64,000 nt of DNA, taken from Prochlorococcus sp. AG-355-B23 (GTDB lineage Bacteria; Cyanobacteriota; Cyanobacteriia; PCC-6307; Cyanobiaceae). The notes under the pieces were generated by a model. The model was not told the DNA's origin and made no database searches. It saw only the letters and a list, made by a program, of their open reading frames with translations. The translations under genes were made by a program, and so were the position numbers. The stretch lies in assembly GCA_003280935.1 (NCBI GenBank), contig QCDJ01000002.1, positions 1 through 64,000 of the forward strand, in the 5' to 3' direction. Of this stretch, positions 9,066-17,030 are shown piece after piece; position 1 is the first letter of the stretch, and the number at the start of each line of letters is the position of its first letter.

Positions 9066-9302
9066 TTAATTCCAAGGAGTGTTTATAAGTCCCCAGATAT
9101 CGAAGAAGAAAAATAAAACTGCAATGACAACAAGATCCCATGCTCTTTCCCTGAAAGCCCAAGGCGCAATAAAAACTTCTCCAAGTCCGTGAAGTGCCGC
9201 CCCTACTGGTAGATGATCAAGAACCAGCAAACTGTGAGAGAGGATAAAAAGAAAGCTTGCAAAATATCTAAAAAAAACAAATTGCCAATTACTAGAGCTC
9301 AT
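9066..9302 (-). CDS. Small conserved membrane protein
   Basis: 78 residues from the ATG at 9302. Two hydrophobic segments are visible: about 8-27 (FVFFRYFASFLFILSHSLL) and about 55-72 (WDLVVIAVLFFFFDIWGLI), joined by a loop with GAALHGLGEVFIAPWAFRER. The type is familiar as a conserved cyanobacterial hypothetical, but I cannot name a function. It lies 41 bases upstream of the small secreted protein on the same strand and may be cotranscribed with it. Confidence 0.65.
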   Translation of the reverse strand: MSSSNWQFVFFRYFASFLFILSHSLLVLDHLPVGAALHGLGEVFIAPWAFRERAWDLVVIAVLFFFFDIWGLINTPWN

Positions 9303-9439
9303 ACTTTTTAGATTTTTAAGGAATATACTTCATTGATCAAAATAATGATATAGATCGACTCAAGAGATATTATTTTTGGTAGCCATAAATACGAATAAAG
9401 ATAAAAAGCTAAAGTAAAAACTATAAAACGATAAAAAAT

Positions 9440-10873
9440 ATGTTTTCAAGTTATCAGCCTAAAAATAGTTTTGATGAATACTTTAAGGATAATGTCAACT
9501 CTGCTAGAGAAATATTGATTCCACTTCTTTCATCTTTAGATAATATGGGTCTTGAAGAATTAAACAGGAATCATTCTGCCGCAAAAAAATTATTACTAAG
9601 ACATGGTGCAACTTTTAGATTAAACGATACTGGGTTAAAAGGTACTGAGAGAATATTACCTTTTGATCCACTTCCTAGAATAATTAGTAAAGATGATTGG
9701 TTAACCTTAGAAAAAGGACTAAAACAAAGGCTTGAGGCAATTGATTTATTCCTAGATGATATTTATAATTCTCAAAAAATAATTAAAGATGGAATCATTC
9801 CAAGAGAATTAATAGAGAGTTCAGAAGGTTGGAGACCTCAGATGATAGGTTTTAAACCTCCACTAAATAAATGGTGTCAAATTTCAGGGCTTGATTTAAT
9901 AAGGGATAGAAGAGGAGAATGGCATGTTTTAGAAGATAATTTAAGGTGCCCTTCTGGGGTCGCTTATTTTTTAGAAAATAGATTAGTTATGAAAAATATT
10001 TTTCCTAATCTTTTCTCAGGAAGAATAGTAAAACCAATTGATGAATATCCATCATATCTTTTAAAAACGCTTCAAGAACTTGCTGTTTGGACTGATACTC
10101 CCAAGATTGTGCTACTAACTCCAGGAATTTTTAATAGTGCTTATTTTGAACATAGTTATTTAGCTCAAGAAATGGGCATCCAATTAGTTCAGGGTCATGA
10201 CTTAGTTTGTAATGATGATTATGTATATTTAAAAACTACCTCCGGATTAAAAAGAGTAGATGTCATTTACAGACGAATTGATGATGATTTCTTAGATCCT
10301 CTTAATTTCAGAAAAGATTCTTGCCTTGGTGTTAGCGGATTACTTGATGTTTTTAAGGCAGGTCATGTTGCTTTAGCAAATGCACCAGGGACTGGAATAG
10401 CAGATGACAAAATGATTTATTCATTTGTTCCAAAAATGATTAAATATTATCTTGATGAAGAAATTATTATAAAAAATGTAGAAACGTATATTTGTCATTA
10501 TCAAAAGGATCGAGAATATGTTCTAAAAAATTTATCAAAACTTGTTGTTAAGTCTGTTGCAGAAGCTGGGGGGTATGGAATGTTAATAGGCCCTCACTCA
10601 ACAACAAGTGAGATAGAAGAATTCGCTAATAAAATTAAAAATAATCCTAGAAATTTTATAGCACAACCAACATTAGAATTATCTACCGTGCCATCGTTAT
10701 GTGAGGGAGAATTATATCCATGTCATGTTGATTTAAGACCATATATCTTAAGAGGAAAAGTTTCATGGGTTAGCCCAGGCGGTCTTACGCGGGTAGCATT
10801 AAAAAAAGGATCATTAGTCGTTAATTCTTCGCAAGGTGGAGGATGCAAAGATACATGGGTTGTAGGAGAATAA
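9440..10873 (+). CDS. Circularly permuted type 2 ATP-grasp family protein
   Basis: 477 residues. Family landmarks: PFDPLPRII at 74-82, HVLEDNLRCPSG near 165-176, ADDKMIYSFVP near 325, VVKSVAEAGGYGMLIGP near 373, and the C-terminal SQGGGCKDTWVV. These match the DUF404/DUF407 circularly permuted ATP-grasp family, thought to form amide bonds using ATP; the substrate is not established. It heads a three-gene operon: its stop is one base from the next ATG, and an alpha-E and a transglutaminase-like gene follow. That trio recurs widely in bacteria and is suspected to make and process a small peptide or peptide-like product. Confidence 0.92.
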   Translation: MFSSYQPKNSFDEYFKDNVNSAREILIPLLSSLDNMGLEELNRNHSAAKKLLLRHGATFRLNDTGLKGTERILPFDPLPRIISKDDWLTLEKGLKQRLEAIDLFLDDIYNSQKIIKDGIIPRELIESSEGWRPQMIGFKPPLNKWCQISGLDLIRDRRGEWHVLEDNLRCPSGVAYFLENRLVMKNIFPNLFSGRIVKPIDEYPSYLLKTLQELAVWTDTPKIVLLTPGIFNSAYFEHSYLAQEMGIQLVQGHDLVCNDDYVYLKTTSGLKRVDVIYRRIDDDFLDPLNFRKDSCLGVSGLLDVFKAGHVALANAPGTGIADDKMIYSFVPKMIKYYLDEEIIIKNVETYICHYQKDREYVLKNLSKLVVKSVAEAGGYGMLIGPHSTTSEIEEFANKIKNNPRNFIAQPTLELSTVPSLCEGELYPCHVDLRPYILRGKVSWVSPGGLTRVALKKGSLVVNSSQGGGCKDTWVVGE

Positions 10874-10874
10874 T

Positions 10875-11816
10875 ATGCTTTTAAGTCGTGTAGCAGAATC
10901 TCTTTATTGGATCAATCGTTATTTAGAACGTGCGGAAAACATATCTCGTTTCGTGGAAGTAAGTGAAGCAATGTCATTAGATTGTCCACCAGGAAGTGCA
11001 GAACCTTGGCTCCCGTTAATTGATGCCTCGAGTGACAGAGAATCATTTGATAAAAGATTTCCAGAGAAAAAACCTGATGACGTTATTAATTTTTTAATAA
11101 GAGATCGTTTAAACCCAAACAGTATAATTTCTTGCATTCAAATGGCAAGAGAAAATGCACGACAAATAAGAGATGTAATGACCACAGAAATGTGGGAACA
11201 GATTAATATCTTATATTGGAATATGCAAGAAGGAGAGGCCATATGGAACAAACCAAGACAAGAACAATTAAGTGAAATAAGGAGGGAATGTCAGCTTTTT
11301 TATGGAATTACAGATGCGACTCTTAGCAAAGATCTTGCCTGGAGATTTAGCATTCTTGGAAGATTAATCGAAAGAGCTGACAAAACATCAAGAATTTTAG
11401 ATGTTAAATATTATTTACTCCTACCCAGCTTGGATGAACTTGGAGGAGTTCTTGATGAGCTGCAATGGATAGCACTTTTACGTTCAGCTGGAGCGTATCA
11501 AATGTTTAGAAAAGCAGTGCAAAATTCAATAAAGCCCAATTCAGTTGCAAGATTTCTTTTACTTGATCCAATTTTCCCTAGATCAGTAAGATACTGTCTT
11601 GATGGGATAAGTAATACTCTTAAAATGATAGATACCTCTCCATCTAATGAAAATCCTTCAGAATTAGAATGCATGAGAGGTTTGCTTAAAGCAAAGTGGA
11701 GTTATATCAGAATTGAAGATATAATAAATGATGGTTTGCATGAGGCAATCGATTCATTGCAAATGGATTTAAATAAATTAAATGATCTCATTCAAGAAAA
11801 ATATTTTATTAATTAA
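10875..11816 (+). CDS. Alpha-E domain protein (DUF403)
   Basis: 313 residues, almost entirely alpha-helical by composition. It begins LLSRVAESLYWINRYLERAENISRF, the diagnostic start of the alpha-E (DUF403) family; TTEMWEQIN near 110 and RFSILGRLIERADKTSRILDVKYYLLLP near 160-187 are also typical. It begins one base after the ATP-grasp stop, so the two are translationally coupled. The family has no demonstrated enzymatic activity and is found as a partner, sometimes fused, of the ATP-grasp protein. Confidence 0.93.
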   Translation: MLLSRVAESLYWINRYLERAENISRFVEVSEAMSLDCPPGSAEPWLPLIDASSDRESFDKRFPEKKPDDVINFLIRDRLNPNSIISCIQMARENARQIRDVMTTEMWEQINILYWNMQEGEAIWNKPRQEQLSEIRRECQLFYGITDATLSKDLAWRFSILGRLIERADKTSRILDVKYYLLLPSLDELGGVLDELQWIALLRSAGAYQMFRKAVQNSIKPNSVARFLLLDPIFPRSVRYCLDGISNTLKMIDTSPSNENPSELECMRGLLKAKWSYIRIEDIINDGLHEAIDSLQMDLNKLNDLIQEKYFIN

Positions 11817-11827
11817 TAAGTTTATTA

Positions 11828-12685
11828 ATGAGAATTAAATACCTTCACAAACTTGAATATAAATACGAAGATCCTGTTCAATTAGGCGAGCATAGATTAT
11901 GTATAAAGCCAAGGTCAAATGGCTTCCAAAAACTAAAGAATTTTGAATTAAAAATAACCCCAGAACCAGAAATTATTTATCCATTACTTGCTGCCAGCGG
12001 AGAAGAGATTAATAGAATCAGATTCAATGGATTAACAGATAATTTAATTATTGAATCAATCAGCGAAGTTGAAACTATTAAACATCCAAACATTATTGAT
12101 GGAGTTAAAAATAGAGATTTAACATTACCTTTTTGTAGAAGCATTATTAACAGAGATTTACAGGGAGCATTAGAGGGATGGATGCCAAATGGACAACACG
12201 ATCCCTCTGCCGTAGAACTTGCCCAAGAAGCCTTAGCAGGAAGCATTAATAACGCATTATCATTTACCTACCAGCTAATAGAGATAATTCAAGATCGGGT
12301 TAAATATACCAAAAGACATACAGGTCCAGCATGGCCTGCTAGCAGAACACTTAGAGAACGTATAGGTTCATGCAGAGATTTAGCAATGCTGATGGTTGAA
12401 GCTTGCAGGTCTATAGGTATACCAAGTAGGTTTGTAAGTGGTTATCATTTTGAAGATCCGCTACCCTCTGAGTTGGATTTACACGCTTGGGCTGAATTAT
12501 ATATTCCAGGTGCTGGTTGGAGAGGTTTTGATCCAAGCGGGAAAGGATTAATAGATGATAGATATTTAACATTGGTATCATCTTCAAAATCTAATTTAAC
12601 CTCTGTAATTACAGGAAACTTTATAGGAAAAAATAATCTAGAAAATACTTTATCCTGGGAAATTAAACCTCTTGAGATTAAATAA
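11828..12685 (+). CDS. Transglutaminase-like cysteine protease family protein
   Basis: 285 residues, 11 bases after the alpha-E gene. The N-terminal half (MRIKYLHKLEYKYEDPVQLGEHRLCIKP) is the bacterial transglutaminase-like beta domain. The catalytic triad is visible: Cys182 in GSCRDLA, His219 in DLHAWAE, Asp235 in GFDPS. Such proteins may act as peptidases or amidases rather than cross-linking enzymes. The ATP-grasp / alpha-E / transglutaminase order suggests one makes a peptide bond and another cuts it. No signal peptide, so cytoplasmic. Confidence 0.92.
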   Translation: MRIKYLHKLEYKYEDPVQLGEHRLCIKPRSNGFQKLKNFELKITPEPEIIYPLLAASGEEINRIRFNGLTDNLIIESISEVETIKHPNIIDGVKNRDLTLPFCRSIINRDLQGALEGWMPNGQHDPSAVELAQEALAGSINNALSFTYQLIEIIQDRVKYTKRHTGPAWPASRTLRERIGSCRDLAMLMVEACRSIGIPSRFVSGYHFEDPLPSELDLHAWAELYIPGAGWRGFDPSGKGLIDDRYLTLVSSSKSNLTSVITGNFIGKNNLENTLSWEIKPLEIK

Positions 12686-12744
12686 AACTAAATTTTTAAT
12701 CTTTTCAATGAAGAAAATATAAATAATAATATGTTTCTTTTTTA

Positions 12745-13329
12745 GTGTTAATTGATACGTTCTTAGATGAATATATCTGTTTTCATTTGGTTAATCTTTT
12801 AAGAAAATTGAACTCAAGTTTAGAAATTCCAGTTATCAAATCAAACAAATCGAAAATGTTTGAATTGATAAGTTATGAAAAATTTCGCGATACCAAAGAT
12901 GTAAGATTTTTTGATATTAGTGTTAATGAATCAAATTATAGAGATCTAGTTATTCACAGTGGTCCTGCAGTTAGTCCTCCAAATGATGAAGATTTTAATA
13001 ATTGGCAATTTTACATACATCACAATCAAGAAGATAATCTATTAGCTATCTCTGGGGGTAGAACATTTTTTCTTGTAAATTTCGGTTGGGATTATCCTTT
13101 TTATAAAGTTAGATTAGAATCTTGCGGATATATTTTAAGGATACCTAGAGGAACTTTTCATAGATCGGTATCTGACGAAAACGGTTCCATAGTTTTAAAT
13201 CAAGCCATTAGAGATAAAGGCGGTACAGTTGAATCTGAATTCAAAGTTACCAATAGCAAAGATAATAAAAAACTTCTAGATTGTATAACTAATTTAGAGC
13301 CTAGATTTAAAATTTATAGTGTTAAATAA
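12745..13329 (+). CDS. Cupin-like conserved picocyanobacterial protein
   Basis: 194 residues from a GTG at 12745; no in-frame ATG lies close, and the ATG at 12731 is in another frame. The middle shows a cupin-like pattern: ISGGRTFFLVNFGWDYPFYKVRLESC followed by GYILRIPRGTFHRSV (residues about 112-152), which recalls the second cupin motif with one His. A full two-motif metal site is not obvious. It lies 59 bases after the transglutaminase gene on the same strand and could be a distal member of that operon. Function unknown. Confidence 0.6.
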   Translation: MLIDTFLDEYICFHLVNLLRKLNSSLEIPVIKSNKSKMFELISYEKFRDTKDVRFFDISVNESNYRDLVIHSGPAVSPPNDEDFNNWQFYIHHNQEDNLLAISGGRTFFLVNFGWDYPFYKVRLESCGYILRIPRGTFHRSVSDENGSIVLNQAIRDKGGTVESEFKVTNSKDNKKLLDCITNLEPRFKIYSVK

Positions 13330-13412
13330 TCTTAAAAAGGGATTCTAAATTTATTCATCGATTTAAAAAATTATCTAATTGTTATAAAATAATAATATTC
13401 GAATTCTCTGGT

Positions 13413-13931
13413 ATGAAATTTTTCAGATTTTTAAAATATCTTTTATGCATAACTTTTTCTTTCTTGGTTTTATCCTCTCCAGTTTTTGCTGGGGCGAATG
13501 TTGCTGTTAAGGGCGAGGGAGATGAAGTTCCAAGTTATGTAAGATCTAATATTACAGGATTTGATTTCCATGGAGAGGATCTTCATTTGTCATCTATAGC
13601 TGGAGCAGTTGCAAGAGATGCAGATTTTAGTGACGTTGATTTGCATGGGACAACCTTAACTCTATCTGATTTAAAAGGTTCTAATTTAAATGGAATCGAC
13701 CTGACCGATACTCTTTCTGATCGAGTTAATTTCCAAAAAACAGATCTTAGAAATGCTGTTTTAATAAATATGATTGCATCAGGTAGCAGTTTTGCAGGAG
13801 CTCAAATAGAAGGAGCAGATTTTTCTTACGCTATTCTTGACAGCGAAGATCAAAGAAATCTTTGTGAAATTGCTGATGGGATCAATCCAACAACAGGCGT
13901 TTCAACCAGAGAAAGTCTTGAGTGTAGTTAG
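13413..13931 (+). CDS. Exported pentapeptide-repeat protein
   Basis: 172 residues with a clear signal peptide (residues 1-26, cleavage likely after PVFA). Residues about 50-140 carry A(D/N)LxX-type pentapeptide repeats (for example DADFSDVDLHG, GSNLNGIDLTD, KTDLRNAVL, GAQIEGADFSYA), predicted to form a right-handed quadrilateral beta-helix. Two Cys near the C-terminus (NLC and the final LEC) may form a disulfide. Proteins of this type in cyanobacteria are thylakoid-lumenal or periplasmic; this one's role is unknown. Confidence 0.85.
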   Translation: MKFFRFLKYLLCITFSFLVLSSPVFAGANVAVKGEGDEVPSYVRSNITGFDFHGEDLHLSSIAGAVARDADFSDVDLHGTTLTLSDLKGSNLNGIDLTDTLSDRVNFQKTDLRNAVLINMIASGSSFAGAQIEGADFSYAILDSEDQRNLCEIADGINPTTGVSTRESLECS

Positions 13932-13954
13932 AACAAAAACTAAAAGTAAACTTT

Positions 13955-14308
13955 TTATAAATAAACTTTCTTACCATTATTAAATTTATATATCCTTTGT
14001 TCATTATCTTGAAATATCATTTCACCATTTAATTTGGATTTCTTAAATTTTGAAAGCCTTGCTCTGTGAATATTAGATTTCCTATTAATATTTTCTTCGT
14101 TATCATAACTCCCTATATAGATATTTATATTAGGGTTTGAAAAGGTTATTTCTTCCTCTCTTAAAAAAATTCTTTCAATGTTTGTTTGCGTGCTTTGAAG
14201 TTTATCTTTAAATTTGTTTAATTTTAAGTTCTTTGGTTTTTTAGGAGTTATTTTTTTATAGACAAAAATAATAACTCCTAAAATTAGAAAAAATAAAAAT
14301 ATATTCAT
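13955..14308 (-). CDS. Hypothetical membrane-anchored basic protein
   Basis: 117 residues. One N-terminal membrane segment (residues 2-18, NIFLFFLILGVIIFVY) is followed by a very Lys-rich region and a C-terminal part that may form beta strands (MIFQDNEQRIYKFNNGKKVYL). Not recognised. It starts three bases after the preceding small gene, and the pair follows the PfkB kinase gene, so the three probably share a transcript. It ends 23 bases from the convergent pentapeptide gene. Confidence 0.5.
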   Translation of the reverse strand: MNIFLFFLILGVIIFVYKKITPKKPKNLKLNKFKDKLQSTQTNIERIFLREEEITFSNPNINIYIGSYDNEENINRKSNIHRARLSKFKKSKLNGEMIFQDNEQRIYKFNNGKKVYL

Positions 14309-14311
14309 TAA

Positions 14312-14503
14312 CTATTTAATCTTTATTTTAATATCTACGCCTAAGTTACTTTTAGTAGTTAATATTTCTTTTCTTAAGATGCCATAAGTAAAAATTCTAG
14401 ATAAAGTTTTCAAAGATTTAAAAACCAAAAAAACAGTAAATAAAAAGAAAACAATAATATTTTCTACAAGAATATTTTTATTTTTATTATCTAGATTGCT
14501 CAT
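14312..14503 (-). CDS. Small hypothetical membrane protein
   Basis: 63 residues from the ATG at 14503. One membrane segment at about residues 12-28 (VENIIVFFLFTVFLVFK), with a basic C-terminus. It sits tightly between the PfkB kinase (22 bases) and the next hypothetical gene (3 bases), and that spacing is the main support for it being real. No family recognised. Confidence 0.45.
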   Translation of the reverse strand: MSNLDNKNKNILVENIIVFFLFTVFLVFKSLKTLSRIFTYGILRKEILTTKSNLGVDIKIKIK

Positions 14504-14525
14504 GTAGTTGTTAATTCAATTATTT

Positions 14526-15389
14526 TTAATCATTATTTGCATATGGTCCGAAAAATTCACTAGCGTCTCTTCCCATTACTTTAGCAAGATTTAAACTTTT
14601 ATCTATATCCCATTTAGATGCCATTCCATAAAGAATGCCCGCAGCAAAAGAATCACCACATCCATAAGAATCAACCTTTAATTTTTTATTTTTAAGAGCC
14701 TTATATCTTCCTCCTGGGAATATTATGCCTCCCTTCTCTCCCTCTGTTTTAATAGTATATTTAGGTTTTAACGATAATTCAGAAAAAGAAAAAACTTCTC
14801 CTGGATCAAGATTACTGCCTATTAATCCATCTAAAAGAACATTTGAATTATTAATTGTATTTAATCCTACCCTTGGTGTTGTACACAGTATTGAAGCTGA
14901 TCTAGCCATTTTAAAAATCTCTGAATCAGATGCAGTAACAAAAATTCCGTCCATTTTTTTTAAAATGTTCCATTCTAAATTGTCTTTATGAGTTGGAGCT
15001 AACCTTTCTCCAATAACTGTTATTGCTCTTTCACCTTGAGAGTCAATTAAACTAAATCCTCTTCTAGTTGGTTTATCACGCCAAGCTACATGCAACTTAA
15101 TTCCCATATTTGAGAGAATCTTGAAACACTTATCTCCATAATCATCATTACCTAATGACGTAAAAAAATGAATTTGGTTTAAAGTTAAATCAGAAAGTAT
15201 CTTCGCGATAATAGATCCACCACCAGCTGGATACTCAAGGGACTTTTCAGAATGAGAAATGACTCCGGGTTTTGGTAATTGATCAACCTTTAAAAAATTT
15301 ATCCACTCAACATGACCAACAACGGCAAAATTTAAATTTCCTTTTTTAAATTTATAATCTTCAACTGTATTATTCTTTTCAACAACCAT
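14526..15389 (-). CDS. PfkB-family sugar/nucleoside kinase
   Basis: 287 residues. It shows the N-terminal glycine pair region (PAGGGSIIAKILSDL, about 53-67), LGNDDYGDKC, and the C-terminal catalytic signature VDSYGCGDSFAAGILYG near 238-254, where the Asp of GCGD is the catalytic base; the usual GAGD is GCGD here. This is the ribokinase/PfkB fold, which phosphorylates a sugar or nucleoside with ATP. The substrate cannot be read from sequence. It leads a small leftward operon with two hypothetical membrane proteins. Confidence 0.85.
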   Translation of the reverse strand: MVVEKNNTVEDYKFKKGNLNFAVVGHVEWINFLKVDQLPKPGVISHSEKSLEYPAGGGSIIAKILSDLTLNQIHFFTSLGNDDYGDKCFKILSNMGIKLHVAWRDKPTRRGFSLIDSQGERAITVIGERLAPTHKDNLEWNILKKMDGIFVTASDSEIFKMARSASILCTTPRVGLNTINNSNVLLDGLIGSNLDPGEVFSFSELSLKPKYTIKTEGEKGGIIFPGGRYKALKNKKLKVDSYGCGDSFAAGILYGMASKWDIDKSLNLAKVMGRDASEFFGPYANND

Positions 15390-15430
15390 AAGCTTTTAAA
15401 TACTATTATTAAAAGAAATATTTTTGGCAA

Positions 15431-15802
15431 GTGAATTCATTTAACATTTTAAAAGATAATAAACAGATACTATCTTTTCTTTACCTTTTTCTATCAATTT
15501 TGGGAGCTGTTCTGCCAATGTTGGCAAATTTCGAATTTGCTAGGGAATATGGAAACAGCTTTGATATAAATAACTTCATTTCTTTAGCGAATGCAAACCC
15601 TGCAGCTCAGTCAATTTCTAGAGACTTATTAGTAGGTGCAAGCGCTATTTTTATATGGATAGTAAATGAATCAAAAAAGCTCAAAATGAAGAATATGTGG
15701 GTTGTATACATTGGAACTTTTCTTATAGCCTTCGCATTTTCTGCACCTTTTTTCTTATTTCTAAGAGAGAGAAGAATTATTGAATTAGAAAAGATTAATT
15801 AA
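15431..15802 (+). CDS. DUF2834 family membrane protein
   Basis: 123 residues from a GTG at 15431; the first downstream ATG would cut into the first membrane segment. Three hydrophobic segments (about 14-32, 67-80, 91-110) and the pattern NAAAQSISRDLLVGASAIFIWI-like (here NPAAQSISRDLLVGASAIFIW) match DUF2834. Function unknown. Its TAA overlaps the TAA of the convergent MFS gene in a shared TTAA at 15799-15802. Confidence 0.7.
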   Translation: MNSFNILKDNKQILSFLYLFLSILGAVLPMLANFEFAREYGNSFDINNFISLANANPAAQSISRDLLVGASAIFIWIVNESKKLKMKNMWVVYIGTFLIAFAFSAPFFLFLRERRIIELEKIN

Positions 15803-17028
15803 AATAATCTCTTAAATAGAATTGTAAATGCAATAAAGCAACAACAAGAAATTGAAAGCCAGATTATTGAAGCATAACCAAATAGATCTAGTGCGCGTCC
15901 TGAAATAAATGGTCCAAAAAAATAACCCATAGCGAAACATTGTGATAATAGAGCAAGTGCAAAACCTTTTTTATTTGAAGGAGCTATTCTGAAAACGACA
16001 TCTGTTGATGTTGGAAGAAATGAAGCAGTCCCTAAACTTACTAAAATCAATGCCAAAGAAATTAAATAAAACGCTGGGATATTTAAATAACTAGAAATAA
16101 ATAATAAAAATGAAGCGAAAGAGAAATTTATTAAACTAAATTTCAAGCCAAATAATCTTTCTTTCTTAGATATCCAAGAACCGACAGGCCATTGTAAAAA
16201 CAACAATAAAATTAACTGAATAGAAATTATAAGACTAATAATTTCTTTGCTTAACGCATTGCGATATACTCCACCTTTAACAAGATCCAGAGGCAAAGTT
16301 ACTTGAATCAAGGCTAAAGAGGTAGTTATCAATAAAATAGATAAAATTATTATTGTTGAATTTTTATTCCATTTCAATTGTTCCTGATTAATTGGATCTA
16401 CAAATTTTTTTTGAAAATTTTCTAAGTTTCTTTTTATAGAAGAACTATTTCTAGATATTAAATACGTGATAACAAACATGCAAAATATATCATTTATAAA
16501 TATTGATTTAGAATACAAAAAATTTGTCATATACCCCCCTAAGAATACCCCTAGAAATATTCCTAAAGCTTCCGAACTTCTAACAAGGGCATAAGCTTTG
16601 CGGGTTTCGATAGGATGACAAAAATGGGGCACCCCAAACTCGGCAGCAGGCCAATATATTCCTGCAGCAGCCCCAACAAGTGATTGTCCAATTATGTACA
16701 AAAAAGTATCTCTTGAAAATATGAGGCATAAGCTAGCGGCAATACTTAGTATTGAAGAAGTAATTATCGGAAATTGTATTTTTCCCGTTTTATTAAGATA
16801 ATTACCTGTAAAAAGTCTTGTTGCGGTTCCAATTATTGCTGAAATAGTAAATCCCAAGCCAATATCTGTCGCCGATAATCCTAGGTTATTAAAAATAAGT
16901 GATGTTAAATAAATAACACCTCCTGCTCCAAATGCAGCGAAAAATCTTATCTTGGTTATTAACCTCAAATGATAAGGAAATTGAATCCACCAATTTTTGC
17001 TAATTTGTAAACTATTTGGACTAATCAC
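15799..17028 (-). CDS. MFS transporter
   Basis: 409 residues with about 12 hydrophobic segments. The first half carries the MFS pattern ISAIIGTATRLFTGNYLNKTGK near 60-82 (a variant of motif A) and GAAAGIYWPAAEFG near 119-132; the second half has PVGSWISKKERLFG near 277-291. Substrate unknown; the type is drug/sugar antiporter-like. The start is a GTG at 17028, with no ATG and an in-frame stop upstream at 17044-17046. It is divergent from the DUF1400 gene, whose GTG is at 17031, so each gene's upstream signals lie in the other's coding sequence. Confidence 0.85.
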   Translation of the reverse strand: MISPNSLQISKNWWIQFPYHLRLITKIRFFAAFGAGGVIYLTSLIFNNLGLSATDIGLGFTISAIIGTATRLFTGNYLNKTGKIQFPIITSSILSIAASLCLIFSRDTFLYIIGQSLVGAAAGIYWPAAEFGVPHFCHPIETRKAYALVRSSEALGIFLGVFLGGYMTNFLYSKSIFINDIFCMFVITYLISRNSSSIKRNLENFQKKFVDPINQEQLKWNKNSTIIILSILLITTSLALIQVTLPLDLVKGGVYRNALSKEIISLIISIQLILLLFLQWPVGSWISKKERLFGLKFSLINFSFASFLLFISSYLNIPAFYLISLALILVSLGTASFLPTSTDVVFRIAPSNKKGFALALLSQCFAMGYFFGPFISGRALDLFGYASIIWLSISCCCFIAFTILFKRLF

Positions 17029-17030
17029 TA

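Noticed and set aside
9025..9162. Longer N-terminus for the small secreted protein at 8803
   Set aside because: It would bury the signal peptide and overlap the coding region of the membrane protein at 9066-9302.
13932..13954. Bidirectional terminator between the pentapeptide and hypothetical genes
   Set aside because: The only palindrome (AAAAGT/ACTTTT) has a two-base loop and no GC pairs; too weak to call.
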